A DNA stretch of 64,000 bases from contig CAZJHH010000002.1 in the NCBI GenBank assembly GCA_964545875.1, positions 310,001 through 374,000 on the forward strand. Direction: 5' to 3'. Source of the stretch: DAIPKP01 sp964545875. Lineage in GTDB: Bacteria; Synergistota; Synergistia; Synergistales; Aminiphilaceae. This document shows, in pieces, positions 25,452-34,208 of this stretch; the stretch's first letter is position 1; each line of letters begins with the position of its first letter. Made by a program: the position numbers and the translations under genes. The notes under the pieces were generated by a model. It saw only the letters and a program-made list of their open reading frames with translations. It was not told the DNA's origin and did no database searches.

Positions 25452-27381
25452 GTTCTTCCTTCCTTCTCCGATCATCGGTATAACGCAGCTCCTCGGGAAT
25501 TTCCCAAAGGAATCGAGAAAACCCGTTGAGCTGCATAGAGCCGAAAAGAGTGCGCCCTCGAGCTCCGCAGAGATAAAGCCGCTCTTCTGCTCGGGTCATG
25601 CCCACGTAGCATAGGCGCCGCTCTTCTTCAATTCCCCCTTCTTCCTCAAGAGCTCGGGCGTTGGGGAATATGCTCTCCTCCATACCCACAAGAAAAACCA
25701 CGGGAAATTCCAGCCCCTTGGCAGCGTGGAGCGTAAGAAGAGAAACCGCCTCCTCCTCTTCGTTCAGGCGCTCCAGATCTGTAAAAAGAGCGATTTCCTG
25801 AAGAAATTCCGGAACACCCCCCCCTTCGGAAGAGCTCACCGAAAGAAGTTCCCGCACATTTTCCATTCGCTCTTCACCGCTAAGGGGTTCCTTCTTCAGG
25901 AGATATTTCTCATACCCCATCTCCTGGAGGACATACTCCAGAGCTTCGGAGAGGGAGTCTTTCCGCAGAGCAAGTTCTTGCATGTGCTCCGCAAACTCCC
26001 GGAGGCCTTTTTCCGCCTTTCCCCGGAGCCCTCCCCCTTCCCGGGCGAGGGATCCCCAAACCTTTTCGGGGGAGAGTTCTTTCATGCCAAACAAGACAGA
26101 TTCTAGGGTTTCGAGACTTTTACTCCCCAAACCCCGGGAAGGAACGTTTGCCACTCTTTCGAGAGATGGAATATCCAGGGGGTTGCAGGAGAGGCGAAGG
26201 TAGGAGAGCACGTCTTTTATTTCCAGGCGCTCGTAAAAAGCTGTACCCCGCACCACCCGGTAAGGAATTCCCCGCTGTAAAAGAGCCTGTTCGATTCCCC
26301 GGCTGAGAGCGTTGATGCGATAGAGAATGGCTACATCCTGGTATCGAAATCCCTGGGAGAGAAGTTTTTCGATCTCCTGGGCCACAAAGGAAGACTCTTC
26401 ACCTCCCGATGAGGCCAATAGCGTATAAATGGGCTCCCCTCTCTCTTGAGCGGTCCAGAGGTTCTTTTCCTTGCGCTCCAGATTATTTCGGATGACCGCA
26501 TTGGCTCCTTCGAGAATGATACCGGTGGAGCGATAGTTCTGATCCAGGGTCACCACCCTGGCCCGGGGAAAATCTTCTTCGAAATTGAGGATCATGCGCA
26601 TATCCGCCCCCCGCCATCCGTAAATGGACTGGTCCGGATCACCCACCACCATAAGGGAATTGCGATTCCCTACGAGCTTCTTGAGAAGAGAGTACTGTAT
26701 GAGATTGACGTCCTGATACTCATCCACGAGAATCCAGGAGAGCCGGCTCTGTTCATGCTCCAGAATTTCCCTCGATGTGGCGAGAAAGTAAAGCGGTAGG
26801 GTCAGAAGATCGTCGAAATCAAGGGCGGATTGGCGTTTCATTTCCCTATCGTAAGCCCGGTAAATTTCGAAGAGGCTCTCCTCTCCCTCTTCAAGGGCAA
26901 GGACTTCTTTTCCCGGAAGGGTGCTCATCTTAAGCTGGGATATGTATTCTCCCATTTCGCGCAGATCGCCCCGCTCCACCTGAAAACCTTTCTCCAGCAT
27001 AATCTTTTTGAGAAGGCTTCGGACATCTCCGGGATCGAAAATGGTAGTATTCGCAGAATATCCCAGGTTCAGAAGGGCTTCCTGGTGACGCCAGAGAAAG
27101 CGGAGTCCCCAGGAGTGAAAGGTGCTTATTTGAAGTCCCCGAGAGGTTAGAGGAAGGAGCTTTTCCAGTCGAAGCTGCATCTCTCGGGCAGCTTTGTTGG
27201 TAAAGGTCACCGCCAGGATCTTCCGGGGATCCTCTCCCTTCTCCAGGAGCCAGGCTATTTTGTGGGTAAGCACCCGAGTTTTACCGCTTCCCGCTCCCGC
27301 AAGAACGAGCAGGGGCCCCTCGAGATAACATACGGCCTCTCGCTGAGGCGGATTGAGTTTCTCGAGAAGATCATGGGTCAT
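25408..27381 (-). CDS. pcrA: UvrD/PcrA-like superfamily 1 DNA helicase
   Basis: 3'-5' helicase for repair and replication, 657 residues. Motifs in order: Q-motif LNPPQREAV, Walker A LAGAGSGKTRVL, motif Ia VTFTNKAAREM, Walker B ILVDEYQDVN, motif III GDPDQSIYGWRGA, motif IV LDQNYRST, motif V LLTLHAAKGLEF, motif VI YVGMTRAEERLYL. I chose ATG 27381 (MTHDLLEKLNPPQ): GGAG lies 9 nt upstream and it overlaps the hypB stop by 4 bp (ATGA). The short Arg-rich tail after the helicase core is poorly conserved in the family. Confidence 0.94.
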   Translation of the reverse strand: MTHDLLEKLNPPQREAVCYLEGPLLVLAGAGSGKTRVLTHKIAWLLEKGEDPRKILAVTFTNKAAREMQLRLEKLLPLTSRGLQISTFHSWGLRFLWRHQEALLNLGYSANTTIFDPGDVRSLLKKIMLEKGFQVERGDLREMGEYISQLKMSTLPGKEVLALEEGEESLFEIYRAYDREMKRQSALDFDDLLTLPLYFLATSREILEHEQSRLSWILVDEYQDVNLIQYSLLKKLVGNRNSLMVVGDPDQSIYGWRGADMRMILNFEEDFPRARVVTLDQNYRSTGIILEGANAVIRNNLERKEKNLWTAQERGEPIYTLLASSGGEESSFVAQEIEKLLSQGFRYQDVAILYRINALSRGIEQALLQRGIPYRVVRGTAFYERLEIKDVLSYLRLSCNPLDIPSLERVANVPSRGLGSKSLETLESVLFGMKELSPEKVWGSLAREGGGLRGKAEKGLREFAEHMQELALRKDSLSEALEYVLQEMGYEKYLLKKEPLSGEERMENVRELLSVSSSEGGGVPEFLQEIALFTDLERLNEEEEAVSLLTLHAAKGLEFPVVFLVGMEESIFPNARALEEEGGIEEERRLCYVGMTRAEERLYLCGARGRTLFGSMQLNGFSRFLWEIPEELRYTDDRRRKEEHGFRRGPYRGYRSW

Positions 27382-28046
27382 GAAGGGCTTCTCCGTTTCT
27401 TCATGTGGCACCATCCGGAAAGAAGTTCTTCCCAGGAGTTCATGCCCTCTCCCGAAGGCGCGCAGACTTCCAGGATCGCAGCCTTCGGATTAAGAGAATG
27501 CACATCTTCCAAGAAACGATTCCGGTCGAAGGGGATATACGGCAGCAGATCCGTTTTGGTGAGTATGACCACCTCGGAGAGCGTGAAAAGGTGGGGATAC
27601 TTCAGTGGTTTGTCATCTCCCTCGGGAACGCTTGCGATGGCCACCTTACGATCCTCTCCAAGGTCGAATTCCGCAGGGCATACGAGATTTCCCACATTCT
27701 CCACCACCACAAGATCCAGATCCTCCAGGGGAAGTTCTTTCAAGGCTCGTTCCACCAACTGGGCTTCAAGATGACAAAGTCCCTTGGTATTTATCTGCAC
27801 CGCAAGAATTCCGGAACGACGAATACGTTCCGCATCTCTTTCGGTGGCGATATCTCCTTCCACTACACCCGCCCGGAGACGGAGCCGGGAAAAGGTGTGC
27901 TCCAGAAGGGTGGTCTTTCCGGCTCCGGGGGATCCTATACAGTTCAGCATCACAACCCCCCGGGCCGCAAGATCCTTACGAATCCTATCCGCCACGAGCT
28001 CATCCTTTTCCAGGATGGATCTCTTTATGTTGACAATTTTAGGCAT
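27378..28046 (-). CDS. hypB: [NiFe] hydrogenase nickel incorporation GTPase HypB
   Basis: Cytosolic GTPase that with HypA delivers nickel to the hydrogenase large subunit. 222 residues: P-loop NCIGSPGAGKTTLL, switch region VEGDIATERDA, VVVENVGNLVCPAEFDLGE, and NKxD-like LTKTDLLP. There is no His-rich or N-terminal CXXCGC nickel-storage tract, so it is the short form. Start ATG 28046 (MPKIVNIKRSI) has GGAGGTGCGAGATC upstream; the open frame to 28220 is inside hypA. It overlaps hypA by 8 bp. The likely client is the mbh-type hydrogenase at 39-47 kb. Confidence 0.95.
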   Translation of the reverse strand: MPKIVNIKRSILEKDELVADRIRKDLAARGVVMLNCIGSPGAGKTTLLEHTFSRLRLRAGVVEGDIATERDAERIRRSGILAVQINTKGLCHLEAQLVERALKELPLEDLDLVVVENVGNLVCPAEFDLGEDRKVAIASVPEGDDKPLKYPHLFTLSEVVILTKTDLLPYIPFDRNRFLEDVHSLNPKAAILEVCAPSGEGMNSWEELLSGWCHMKKRRSPS

Positions 28047-28389
28047 GATCTCGCACCTCCACCGATGCAATTTCCAATTCTTCTCCTCCTGCGAGGAGGC
28101 TTTCCGGGGAACCACAAAGAGGGCAGGAACGTTTTCCCGGCTCTCCTTCCCAGAAGTGTCCACAGGCTTCACACTGCCAGACCAGAGGAAGAATCTCCAG
28201 TTCCAGAGAGCTTCCCTCAAAAAAAGTCCCCTCCACGCAAGAAGCGTAACAGGAAGTGAGGATTTCCGGAACCACCTGCCGAAGAGCTCCCACTCGAAGA
28301 TGTACCTTCACCGGAGAAGGCCACTTTCCCTCCACCGCAAGTTCTTCGAGAAACTCCAAAAGATGGGAAACGAGAGAGTATTCATGCAT
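28039..28389 (-). CDS. hypA: Hydrogenase maturation nickel chaperone HypA
   Basis: 116-residue metallochaperone. It starts MHEYSLV; H2 and E3 are part of the nickel site in the family (usually MHE). The structural zinc site is the pair of CXXC motifs, WQCEACGHFW and SCPLCGS. The start ATG has AAAGGA 10 nt upstream. It lies 6 bp after the molybdopterin oxidoreductase and overlaps hypB by 8 bp. hypC, D, E and F are not in the window. Confidence 0.94.
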   Translation of the reverse strand: MHEYSLVSHLLEFLEELAVEGKWPSPVKVHLRVGALRQVVPEILTSCYASCVEGTFFEGSSLELEILPLVWQCEACGHFWEGEPGKRSCPLCGSPESLLAGGEELEIASVEVRDHA

Positions 28390-28395
28390 AAGAAA

Positions 28396-30291
28396 TCATT
28401 CCTTTGCCAGTTGCACAAGACTTTCCGAGAAGGGCACTCCGTAACCGGGGCTTACCAGAGGGGCCGTAAGGGTGTTGATGGAGGGACTTCCCTGAGGGAC
28501 CGCACAATATCCGGAACCCATGTGAGGATCCAACCAAACCTCTGCGAAAATACCCCGGGGATTCCGGGAGTTCCAAAGACGCACTCGCTCTCCCGCAGAA
28601 ACGCCTATCCGCCGGGCTTCTTCGGGGGAAAGGAAGACGGGAAGGATAGTTTCTTCCGGAAGATCCCAGTTTTGCCCGTTAATATACTGCCCCACATGAT
28701 ATGTGACAAGACGAAACTCGAAGAAGCTTCGGGATTCCTCAAGACTTCGTAAAAAGGGAAGTCTCACAGGAAGCTTTGCGGAAGAAGAGGGAGCATCCCA
28801 GAAGTTCGGCTCCTTCCAAGCATAGACTGAGGCATGAATTTTTTCCATATCCCGGGAATTTCGAAGTATGAGGTCCATTTGATTCCGAAGCTCCCAAGGG
28901 CTCAGGGAAAGGTCGAGGGTTTTTCGGAGTCCCTCGAGAATATCCACATCTCCGAGACATTCTCCGGGAGAAGGTGTTATCTTTTCGGTGCGACACAGCA
29001 GAGAATGTCCGTAGGAGCCTCGCCAATCCGGGCCTTCTTCAAAGAACAACCGTGAGGGGAGTACCAGGGAACAGCATCGAGCGGTTTCGGTAAGAATAAA
29101 ATCCACGCAGACCGAGAAGGGAAGATCTCGAATAATTCGGGCCACTTCATTCCCCTGGGGAGCTTGTTTTACCGGGTTGGCACAGAAAATTCCCAAGGTA
29201 TGCACCGAAGGAGAGGCTTTTTCCAGAGAACTCCAAAATTGAGCTTCAGGAAACGAACGTTTCGCCGCAGGTTCTTTCAGGAGAGAAGAGGGAAAGAGAG
29301 CCATTTCATCCTTTCCGAAAACCAACCCTCTGCCGGGAAGCTCTAGGGCTCCCAGAAGCACTGCCAGAGCTCCTATCCACCAGGCCTGCATTTCTCCATG
29401 AGAGTAGCGCTGTATGCCGTATCCCATATAGTGGGTAACCGGAGCAGACTCAAGAAGCCAGTCATAAAGAGATATTGCATCTTTCCGGGAGATTCCGCTT
29501 CTTTCAAGGAGGTTCTTCTCATCCAGGTTTTCCAGAAATGCCTCGAATTCATAGGGATTTTCCGCCTTCTCGGTCCACATGGAAGAAGCCCGGCCTTCCC
29601 GGAGAAGATGCTTGCAGAGCCAGGCCGCAAGAAAACAATCTCCTCCGGGAGTAAGAAACCATTGCCGATCACACCAAGAAACGCTGGGAGTGTTTCGGAT
29701 TTCCAGAACGCCCATGCTTCCTCCACGGCGGCGAAGTTCCCTGGCAAGAGGTACAAGGGAAGAATGGTTTTCAAGAAAGTTTCTTCCCCAGAAAAGAATG
29801 GATTTTCCATTTCTCTCCAATACGTCAAGGGGTTGTACCGGCACCTGGCCAAAACAGTTGCGGAGTCCCTGGTTTCCTGCAGAGGAACAGAGATTTCCCA
29901 TAGAGGTGGTATATCCTCCCAAGGCGGCATGAACCGAGGAAAGAAGGTTTTTCGAAAAGTAGAGAGACCCCGCACTTTGGTAGAGGGCGTTTCCCAAGGG
30001 GCCGACCCTGTGAAGTCCCTCTTCCAATGCATGGGCCCATATGTCCCAGGCTCTTCTCCAGGAAATGGCATGAAAACCCTCTTCTCCTCGAAGAAGAGGT
30101 GTGGTAATACGCCGAGGGTCGTTTCGCCGGCCAAACCAGCGGTGGCCCTTGGCACAAAACCCACCTAAACCCACATTTCCCTCCAAACGTCGAGTAATCA
30201 GAGTATCCGAAGATTTTTCATACCGGGCCTCCAGGATACATCCTCCGGGACAATCGTGAGGGCATGCCGTTACTTTCCACTCTTGCGACAT
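28396..30291 (-). CDS. Molybdopterin-dependent oxidoreductase (DMSO reductase superfamily), substrate unknown
   Basis: 631 residues. The N-terminal [4Fe-4S] site is C10-X3-C14-X3-C18 with C46 (VTACPHDCPGGC, GFCAKG). The region that usually carries the Mo/W ligand reads GNLCSSAG (C135), so Cys or Ser ligation is possible. The C-terminal dinucleotide-binding domain follows from about 520 (TYHVGQYINGQNWD, CAVPQGSP). No Tat signal is seen, so it is probably cytosolic. It lies 6 bp before hypA, which suggests co-regulation with hydrogenase maturation; a partner subunit is not adjacent. Start ATG has GGAGG 6 nt upstream. Formate, polysulfide or other substrates cannot be distinguished. Confidence 0.87.
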   Translation of the reverse strand: MSQEWKVTACPHDCPGGCILEARYEKSSDTLITRRLEGNVGLGGFCAKGHRWFGRRNDPRRITTPLLRGEEGFHAISWRRAWDIWAHALEEGLHRVGPLGNALYQSAGSLYFSKNLLSSVHAALGGYTTSMGNLCSSAGNQGLRNCFGQVPVQPLDVLERNGKSILFWGRNFLENHSSLVPLARELRRRGGSMGVLEIRNTPSVSWCDRQWFLTPGGDCFLAAWLCKHLLREGRASSMWTEKAENPYEFEAFLENLDEKNLLERSGISRKDAISLYDWLLESAPVTHYMGYGIQRYSHGEMQAWWIGALAVLLGALELPGRGLVFGKDEMALFPSSLLKEPAAKRSFPEAQFWSSLEKASPSVHTLGIFCANPVKQAPQGNEVARIIRDLPFSVCVDFILTETARCCSLVLPSRLFFEEGPDWRGSYGHSLLCRTEKITPSPGECLGDVDILEGLRKTLDLSLSPWELRNQMDLILRNSRDMEKIHASVYAWKEPNFWDAPSSSAKLPVRLPFLRSLEESRSFFEFRLVTYHVGQYINGQNWDLPEETILPVFLSPEEARRIGVSAGERVRLWNSRNPRGIFAEVWLDPHMGSGYCAVPQGSPSINTLTAPLVSPGYGVPFSESLVQLAKE

Positions 30292-30317
30292 GGAAAACCT
30301 CCAAAATAAATTAAAAA

Positions 30318-30335
30318 AGGGAGCTTACGCTCCCT
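30318..30335 (-). terminator. Intrinsic terminator downstream of hpf
   Basis: On the minus strand AGGGAGC, loop GTAA, GCTCCCT, then TTTTTAATT. It lies about 60 bp after the hpf stop and about 27 bp before the oxidoreductase ATG, so it may end hpf or act as an attenuator of the following operon. Confidence 0.85.
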
Positions 30336-30349
30336 CCTTATAATTCTTT

Positions 30350-30379
30350 AGTATAGGAATTTCCCGATCCAAAATGAAA
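30350..30379 (-). promoter_or_regulatory. Possible promoter between hpf and the molybdopterin oxidoreductase operon
   Basis: Minus-strand TTTCAT (plus 30374-30379), 18-bp spacer, TATACT (plus 30350-30355). If used, the transcript would begin just upstream of the terminator hairpin at 30318-30335, giving a short attenuator-like leader. The -35 box is weak. Confidence 0.35.
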
Positions 30380-30395
30380 GAGGGTGTCACTCCGG

Positions 30396-30947
30396 CTATT
30401 TCTCCGGATGAAGAAGGCCGTAGCCTCCCTCGCGTCTCCGGTACACCACGTTGAACTCTCCGTCTTCGGCGTTCCGAAAGGCAAAGAAGGAATGCCCCAG
30501 AAGATCCATCTGCATGGTAGCCTCTTCCACGGACATGGGGCGCACGGGGAAAGATTTAACCTTTACCACTTCCTCTTTCTCGGGGCGACCGTCATCCGGG
30601 AGGATCACCGACTCGAGATCGAAGGAAATTTCCATGTCCTGTGCAAGGGAGCGCATGTGCGAGCGATCTTTGAGAGACTCCTTATGCTTTTTGACCTGTC
30701 GCTCTATATTCTTGAGAGACTTCTCAAAGGCCTTCCGCATATCCGGGGCGTAATCCTCTCCCCGCATGATAACGCCGTTTACATTCGACGTAATCTCCAC
30801 TACGAACATACCCCGCTTGTGCAGAATCTCTACTTGGGTATCAAGAATCTTTTGAAAGAATTTCTCAAGTTTTCCAAGCTTTTTCTCCATGAGATCACGA
30901 ATATCGTCAGGAATTTCGACACCTTTGGCAACGTAACGGATATCCAT
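30396..30947 (-). CDS. hpf: Long-form ribosome hibernation promoting factor
   Basis: 183-residue protein that binds the 30S decoding region and, through its C-terminal domain, pairs ribosomes into 100S dimers in starvation. The N-terminal S30AE domain (about 1-100, MDIRYVAKGVEIPDDIRD) and the long-form C-terminal domain (about 125-183, VKSFPVRPMSVEEATMQMDLLGH then FFAFRNAEDGEFNVVYRRR) are both complete. I chose ATG 30947 with GGGAGGAG upstream. Monocistronic, followed by a terminator. Confidence 0.95.
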   Translation of the reverse strand: MDIRYVAKGVEIPDDIRDLMEKKLGKLEKFFQKILDTQVEILHKRGMFVVEITSNVNGVIMRGEDYAPDMRKAFEKSLKNIERQVKKHKESLKDRSHMRSLAQDMEISFDLESVILPDDGRPEKEEVVKVKSFPVRPMSVEEATMQMDLLGHSFFAFRNAEDGEFNVVYRRREGGYGLLHPEK

Positions 30948-31169
30948 AGCATCTCCTCCCATCCTTACTTAACTGAACTCTCCGGGCCATTGTACCACCG
31001 GAAAGAGTTTCCCACAACATTCACTTCATTTGGTTAATGAAAAAAACAACAAAAAACATATTCTTTCAAGGAGATTTGTCGTATACTCTTCTCAGGGAAA
31101 CACCTCCCACTCTCTCCGGAAAAGGGAGTATAGCAAACAATTTGCAACTTTGGAAGGAGCGAACCATTT

Positions 31170-32360
31170 ATGAAATTATCTTCAAGAGCTCTTCAGCTTC
31201 AGCCTTCGGCGACCCTGGGAGTGGTAAATGCCGCAAAGGTTCTTGAAAAACAGGGGAAAAACGTCATTTCCTTCGGTGCGGGGGAACCAGATTTCACTTC
31301 CCCTCCGGGAGCTCTCCTGGAAGCGCATAACGCCATAGACCAGGGAAAGACTCATTACACCGCCGCTACGGGAATACCGGAGCTACGCGAGGCGGTGCAG
31401 GAGTACTACCGTCAGCGGTTCAATCTGGATTACGCTCCAGGCTCTATCGTGGTGGGAGCCGGTGCGAAACCCTGTCTTCTCGAAGCCTTGGCGTGCCTCC
31501 TGGACCCGGAAGACGAGGCGCTTCTCCTCGCCCCTGCCTGGGTAAGCTACGTGGAACAGATCCGTTTTCTCGGAGGAGTCCCCGTGGTAGTAGATACGGG
31601 AGCTACGGGCTTTCTTCCGGACATGGAAATTCTGGAAAAAGCGGTAACTCCGAAAACAAAAGCGCTTCTTCTTAATTCTCCCTGCAATCCCACGGGGATC
31701 GTCTATTCCGAAGAAGTTCTTCGAAATCTGGGACGTTTTGCGGAAAAGCACGATCTTTGGATCCTCTGGGATGAAATCTACGAGCGCTTGGTGTACGGCA
31801 AGGCCAAGCACTACAATATCCTTCAGGTACTTCCGGAGCTTCGGGAACGGACGGTGATCATCAACGGAGTAAGCAAGGCCTATGCCATGACGGGATGGCG
31901 CATCGGCTACGCCCTCGGCCCCGAAGAGCTTATGAAAAAGGTAGGCTCCCTTCAGGGACATTTCACGTCCAATCCATGTTCCATCGCCCAGTGGGCCGCT
32001 CTGGGAGCTCTGCGCCATGGGGAGAACGACGTGGAGCACATGCACGAAGCCTTTGAAGAGCGACGTAACCGAACCATCGAGCTTCTCTCGGACATGCCTC
32101 ACATCAGCTTCCCCGTTCCTGAAGGGGCCTTTTACGTCATGCTCAATATCCGGAACTGTTTGGGAAAAAAACACAAGGGCATAATTCTGAAAGACGACAG
32201 CTCTTTCTGCACCAGACTGCTCGAGGAGAAACTCCTTGCCACAGTTCCGGGAACGGCTTTTCTTGCTCCGGGACATTTGCGCATATCCTACGCAAATGCC
32301 ATGGGGGAGATCGAAGAGGGAATGCGGCGTCTCAAGGAGTTTCTTACGGAAATTTCCTGA
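31170..32360 (+). CDS. Class I/II PLP-dependent aminotransferase (aspartate aminotransferase-like)
   Basis: 396 residues, fold type I aminotransferase of the Ib aspartate/prephenate type. The PLP lysine is in NGVSKAYAMTGWRIGY (about residue 236). Other motifs are GAGEPDFTSP near residue 36, HYTAATGIPELR, NSPCNPTG and the C-terminal LRISYANAMGEIEEG with the carboxylate-binding Arg. It would move amino groups between glutamate and oxaloacetate or aromatic keto acids. Start ATG follows AAGGAG by 10 nt. It stands alone, divergent from hpf and convergent with carbamate kinase. Confidence 0.92.
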   Translation: MKLSSRALQLQPSATLGVVNAAKVLEKQGKNVISFGAGEPDFTSPPGALLEAHNAIDQGKTHYTAATGIPELREAVQEYYRQRFNLDYAPGSIVVGAGAKPCLLEALACLLDPEDEALLLAPAWVSYVEQIRFLGGVPVVVDTGATGFLPDMEILEKAVTPKTKALLLNSPCNPTGIVYSEEVLRNLGRFAEKHDLWILWDEIYERLVYGKAKHYNILQVLPELRERTVIINGVSKAYAMTGWRIGYALGPEELMKKVGSLQGHFTSNPCSIAQWAALGALRHGENDVEHMHEAFEERRNRTIELLSDMPHISFPVPEGAFYVMLNIRNCLGKKHKGIILKDDSSFCTRLLEEKLLATVPGTAFLAPGHLRISYANAMGEIEEGMRRLKEFLTEIS

Positions 32361-32395
32361 CCTCCCGGGTTGCGCAACTCAATTTCAATAAAAAG

Positions 32396-32429
32396 CGGAG
32401 AAAGGTCGAAAATGATCGACCTTTCTCCG
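32396..32429. terminator. Hairpin terminator between aminotransferase and arcC
   Basis: Perfect 13-bp stem CGGAGAAAGGTCG / CGACCTTTCTCCG with an 8-nt loop. On the minus strand it is followed by CTTTTTATTG, so it ends arcC; it may also stop the convergent aminotransferase transcript. Confidence 0.88.
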
Positions 32430-32481
32430 TTGCAGTACTTGCGTACATGTCCGGGAGAAAACAAGAGAGATGCCGAAAAAA

Positions 32482-33429
32482 TTATTTTCGGGTGATTCTC
32501 GTCCCCGCCTTTCCCTGAAGAGCCTCAAGGGCCTGGTCAAGATTGGCGATAATGGCGCGCGTTCCTCCATCCCGAACAAAACGGACTACCGCTTCTACTT
32601 TGGGGCCCATGCTTCCCGCCTTGAAATGCCCTTCCCGCTGATAGGATTCCATCTCTTCCAGTGAAACCTCGCCCAAACGGACTTCCCTGTCCGTATTGTA
32701 ATGGAGAGCTACGTTGGGGACATCCGTGAGAATCATGAACATGTCCGCCCCCACCTCCCGGGCAAGGCGATGCCCCGCAAGATCCTTGTCGATCACCGCT
32801 TCAACTCCCGAAAGGATCCCCTTTTCATTGGAAATGACAGGAATTCCTCCGCCTCCAGAAGCGATGACCACCGAACCAGCTTGCACAAGCTGGCAGATCA
32901 CCGAGGTTTCCACGATATGTTTCGGATTAGGAGAAGGTACTACTCGACGCCATCCTCTACCGGAATCTTCGATCCAATGTTCGCCCTTTTCCTGGATTCT
33001 ACGCTGCGCTTCTTCCTCCGTAAAAAAGGGCCCCACAGGCTTGGACGGGTTTTCGAAGGCAGGATCCTGGGGATCCACCTCCACCTGGGTTACGACGCAA
33101 ACAGGCTCATGTCCCTTGACGCCCTGTTCGGTCATAATATTTCGCAGACTCTGGCAAAACATGTACCCGATAAATCCTTGGGTTTCGGAACCGCAGACAT
33201 CCATGGGCATGGCTGGAACCTGCCGGCTTCCAAGTTCGTTTTGAATGAGAATGGCTCCTACTTGAGGGCCGTTTCCATGAGTAACGATGACTTCGTATCC
33301 CGCATCAATCATCCGGACTATTTGAAGCGCTGTATTATAAACGCTTGCCATCTGATCTTCCGCAGTGCCTTTCTGGCCCCGCTGCAGAATGGCATTTCCT
33401 CCAAGAGCAACCACAACTCGTTTCGACAT
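32482..33429 (-). CDS. arcC: Carbamate kinase
   Basis: Makes ATP from carbamoyl phosphate, the energy-yielding end of arginine or citrulline fermentation. 315 residues of the amino-acid kinase fold: VVVALGGNAI at the N terminus, VTHGNGPQVG, IASGGGGIPV, AVIDKDLAG and KVEAVVRFV near the end. I chose ATG 33429 (MSKRVVVAL) with GGAGGAG upstream. Arginine deiminase and ornithine carbamoyltransferase are not adjacent. A TATAAT at plus 33471-33476 (as ATTATA) gives a likely promoter. Confidence 0.95.
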   Translation of the reverse strand: MSKRVVVALGGNAILQRGQKGTAEDQMASVYNTALQIVRMIDAGYEVIVTHGNGPQVGAILIQNELGSRQVPAMPMDVCGSETQGFIGYMFCQSLRNIMTEQGVKGHEPVCVVTQVEVDPQDPAFENPSKPVGPFFTEEEAQRRIQEKGEHWIEDSGRGWRRVVPSPNPKHIVETSVICQLVQAGSVVIASGGGGIPVISNEKGILSGVEAVIDKDLAGHRLAREVGADMFMILTDVPNVALHYNTDREVRLGEVSLEEMESYQREGHFKAGSMGPKVEAVVRFVRDGGTRAIIANLDQALEALQGKAGTRITRK

Positions 33430-33470
33430 GATTCCCTCTCCTCCCGGGTATGTTCTTGAGACCACGCTAG

Positions 33471-33499
33471 ATTATACTGTTTATACCCAAAAAGTCCAT
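33471..33499 (-). promoter_or_regulatory. Candidate arcC promoter
   Basis: A perfect minus-strand TATAAT (plus 33471-33476) about 40 bp before the arcC start; the -35 region reads ATGGAC with a 17-bp spacer, which is poor. Confidence 0.4.
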
Positions 33500-33570
33500 T
33501 TGCAAAAGATTAAATATAAACATGTCCGAGCAAAAAGTTTATTGACATGCGAAACGAGAGAGCGCAAAAA

Positions 33571-33588
33571 AAGCCCCTTTCGGGGCTT
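33571..33588 (-). terminator. Intrinsic terminator of frr
   Basis: On the minus strand AAGCCCC, loop GAAA, GGGGCTT, then TTTTTGCGC. It lies about 57 bp after the frr stop and ends the pyrH-frr transcript. Confidence 0.9.
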
Positions 33589-33645
33589 CGGAGGCTGAAA
33601 AAACTTCTGTTCTTTACAAATTTTTGGAAGGGACGAAAACAAGAG

Positions 33646-34203
33646 CTACTCTTCAAGAATCTCTTTTTCTTTTTTCTCCAGAATCTCGTCCACGTTTTTG
33701 ATCCATTCATCCGTGAGATCCTGAATTTCCTTCTGATAGAGGTGAAGATCATCCTCGGTAATCTCACTATCTTTCTCCATCTTCTTGAAGATTTCGTTGC
33801 CTTCTCGCCGGACATTGCGTACCGCCACCCGGGCATCCTCAGCGTATTTCTTAACGAGCTTCGTGAGCTCCACCCGACGCTCCCCCGTAAGCTCCGGAAG
33901 GTTGATCCGAATGTTCTCTCCGTCAGACTGAGGAGTTACTCCGAGGGAGGATGCCATAATAGCCTTTTCGATGGCTTTTATGGATGTTTTATCCCAGGGG
34001 GAGATCAAAATCTGACGCGACTCGGGAACAGTTACGGATCCCATTTGCTTGAGAGGAGTCATGGTGCCGTAGTAGTCCACCTTGATGTCCTCCACCAACG
34101 CAGGATGAGCGCGCCCGGTACGCACTCCGAGACACTCTTTTTTGAGATGCTCCGCCGCTTTGACCATACGCTCTTTAAGATTTTGCACTTCATTCTTCGG
34201 CAT
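33646..34203 (-). CDS. frr: Ribosome recycling factor
   Basis: 185-residue protein that with EF-G splits post-termination ribosomes. Family stretches are VRTGRAHPALVEDIKVDYYG, SPWDKTSIKAIEKAI, GENIRINLPELTGERR and the C-terminal helix DLHLYQKEIQDLTDEWI. Start ATG 34203 (MPKNEV) has AAGGAG 8 nt upstream; a GTG at 34212 is less likely. It starts 5 bp after the pyrH stop, the common pyrH-frr pair. Confidence 0.96.
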   Translation of the reverse strand: MPKNEVQNLKERMVKAAEHLKKECLGVRTGRAHPALVEDIKVDYYGTMTPLKQMGSVTVPESRQILISPWDKTSIKAIEKAIMASSLGVTPQSDGENIRINLPELTGERRVELTKLVKKYAEDARVAVRNVRREGNEIFKKMEKDSEITEDDLHLYQKEIQDLTDEWIKNVDEILEKKEKEILEE

Positions 34204-34208
34204 AAACG

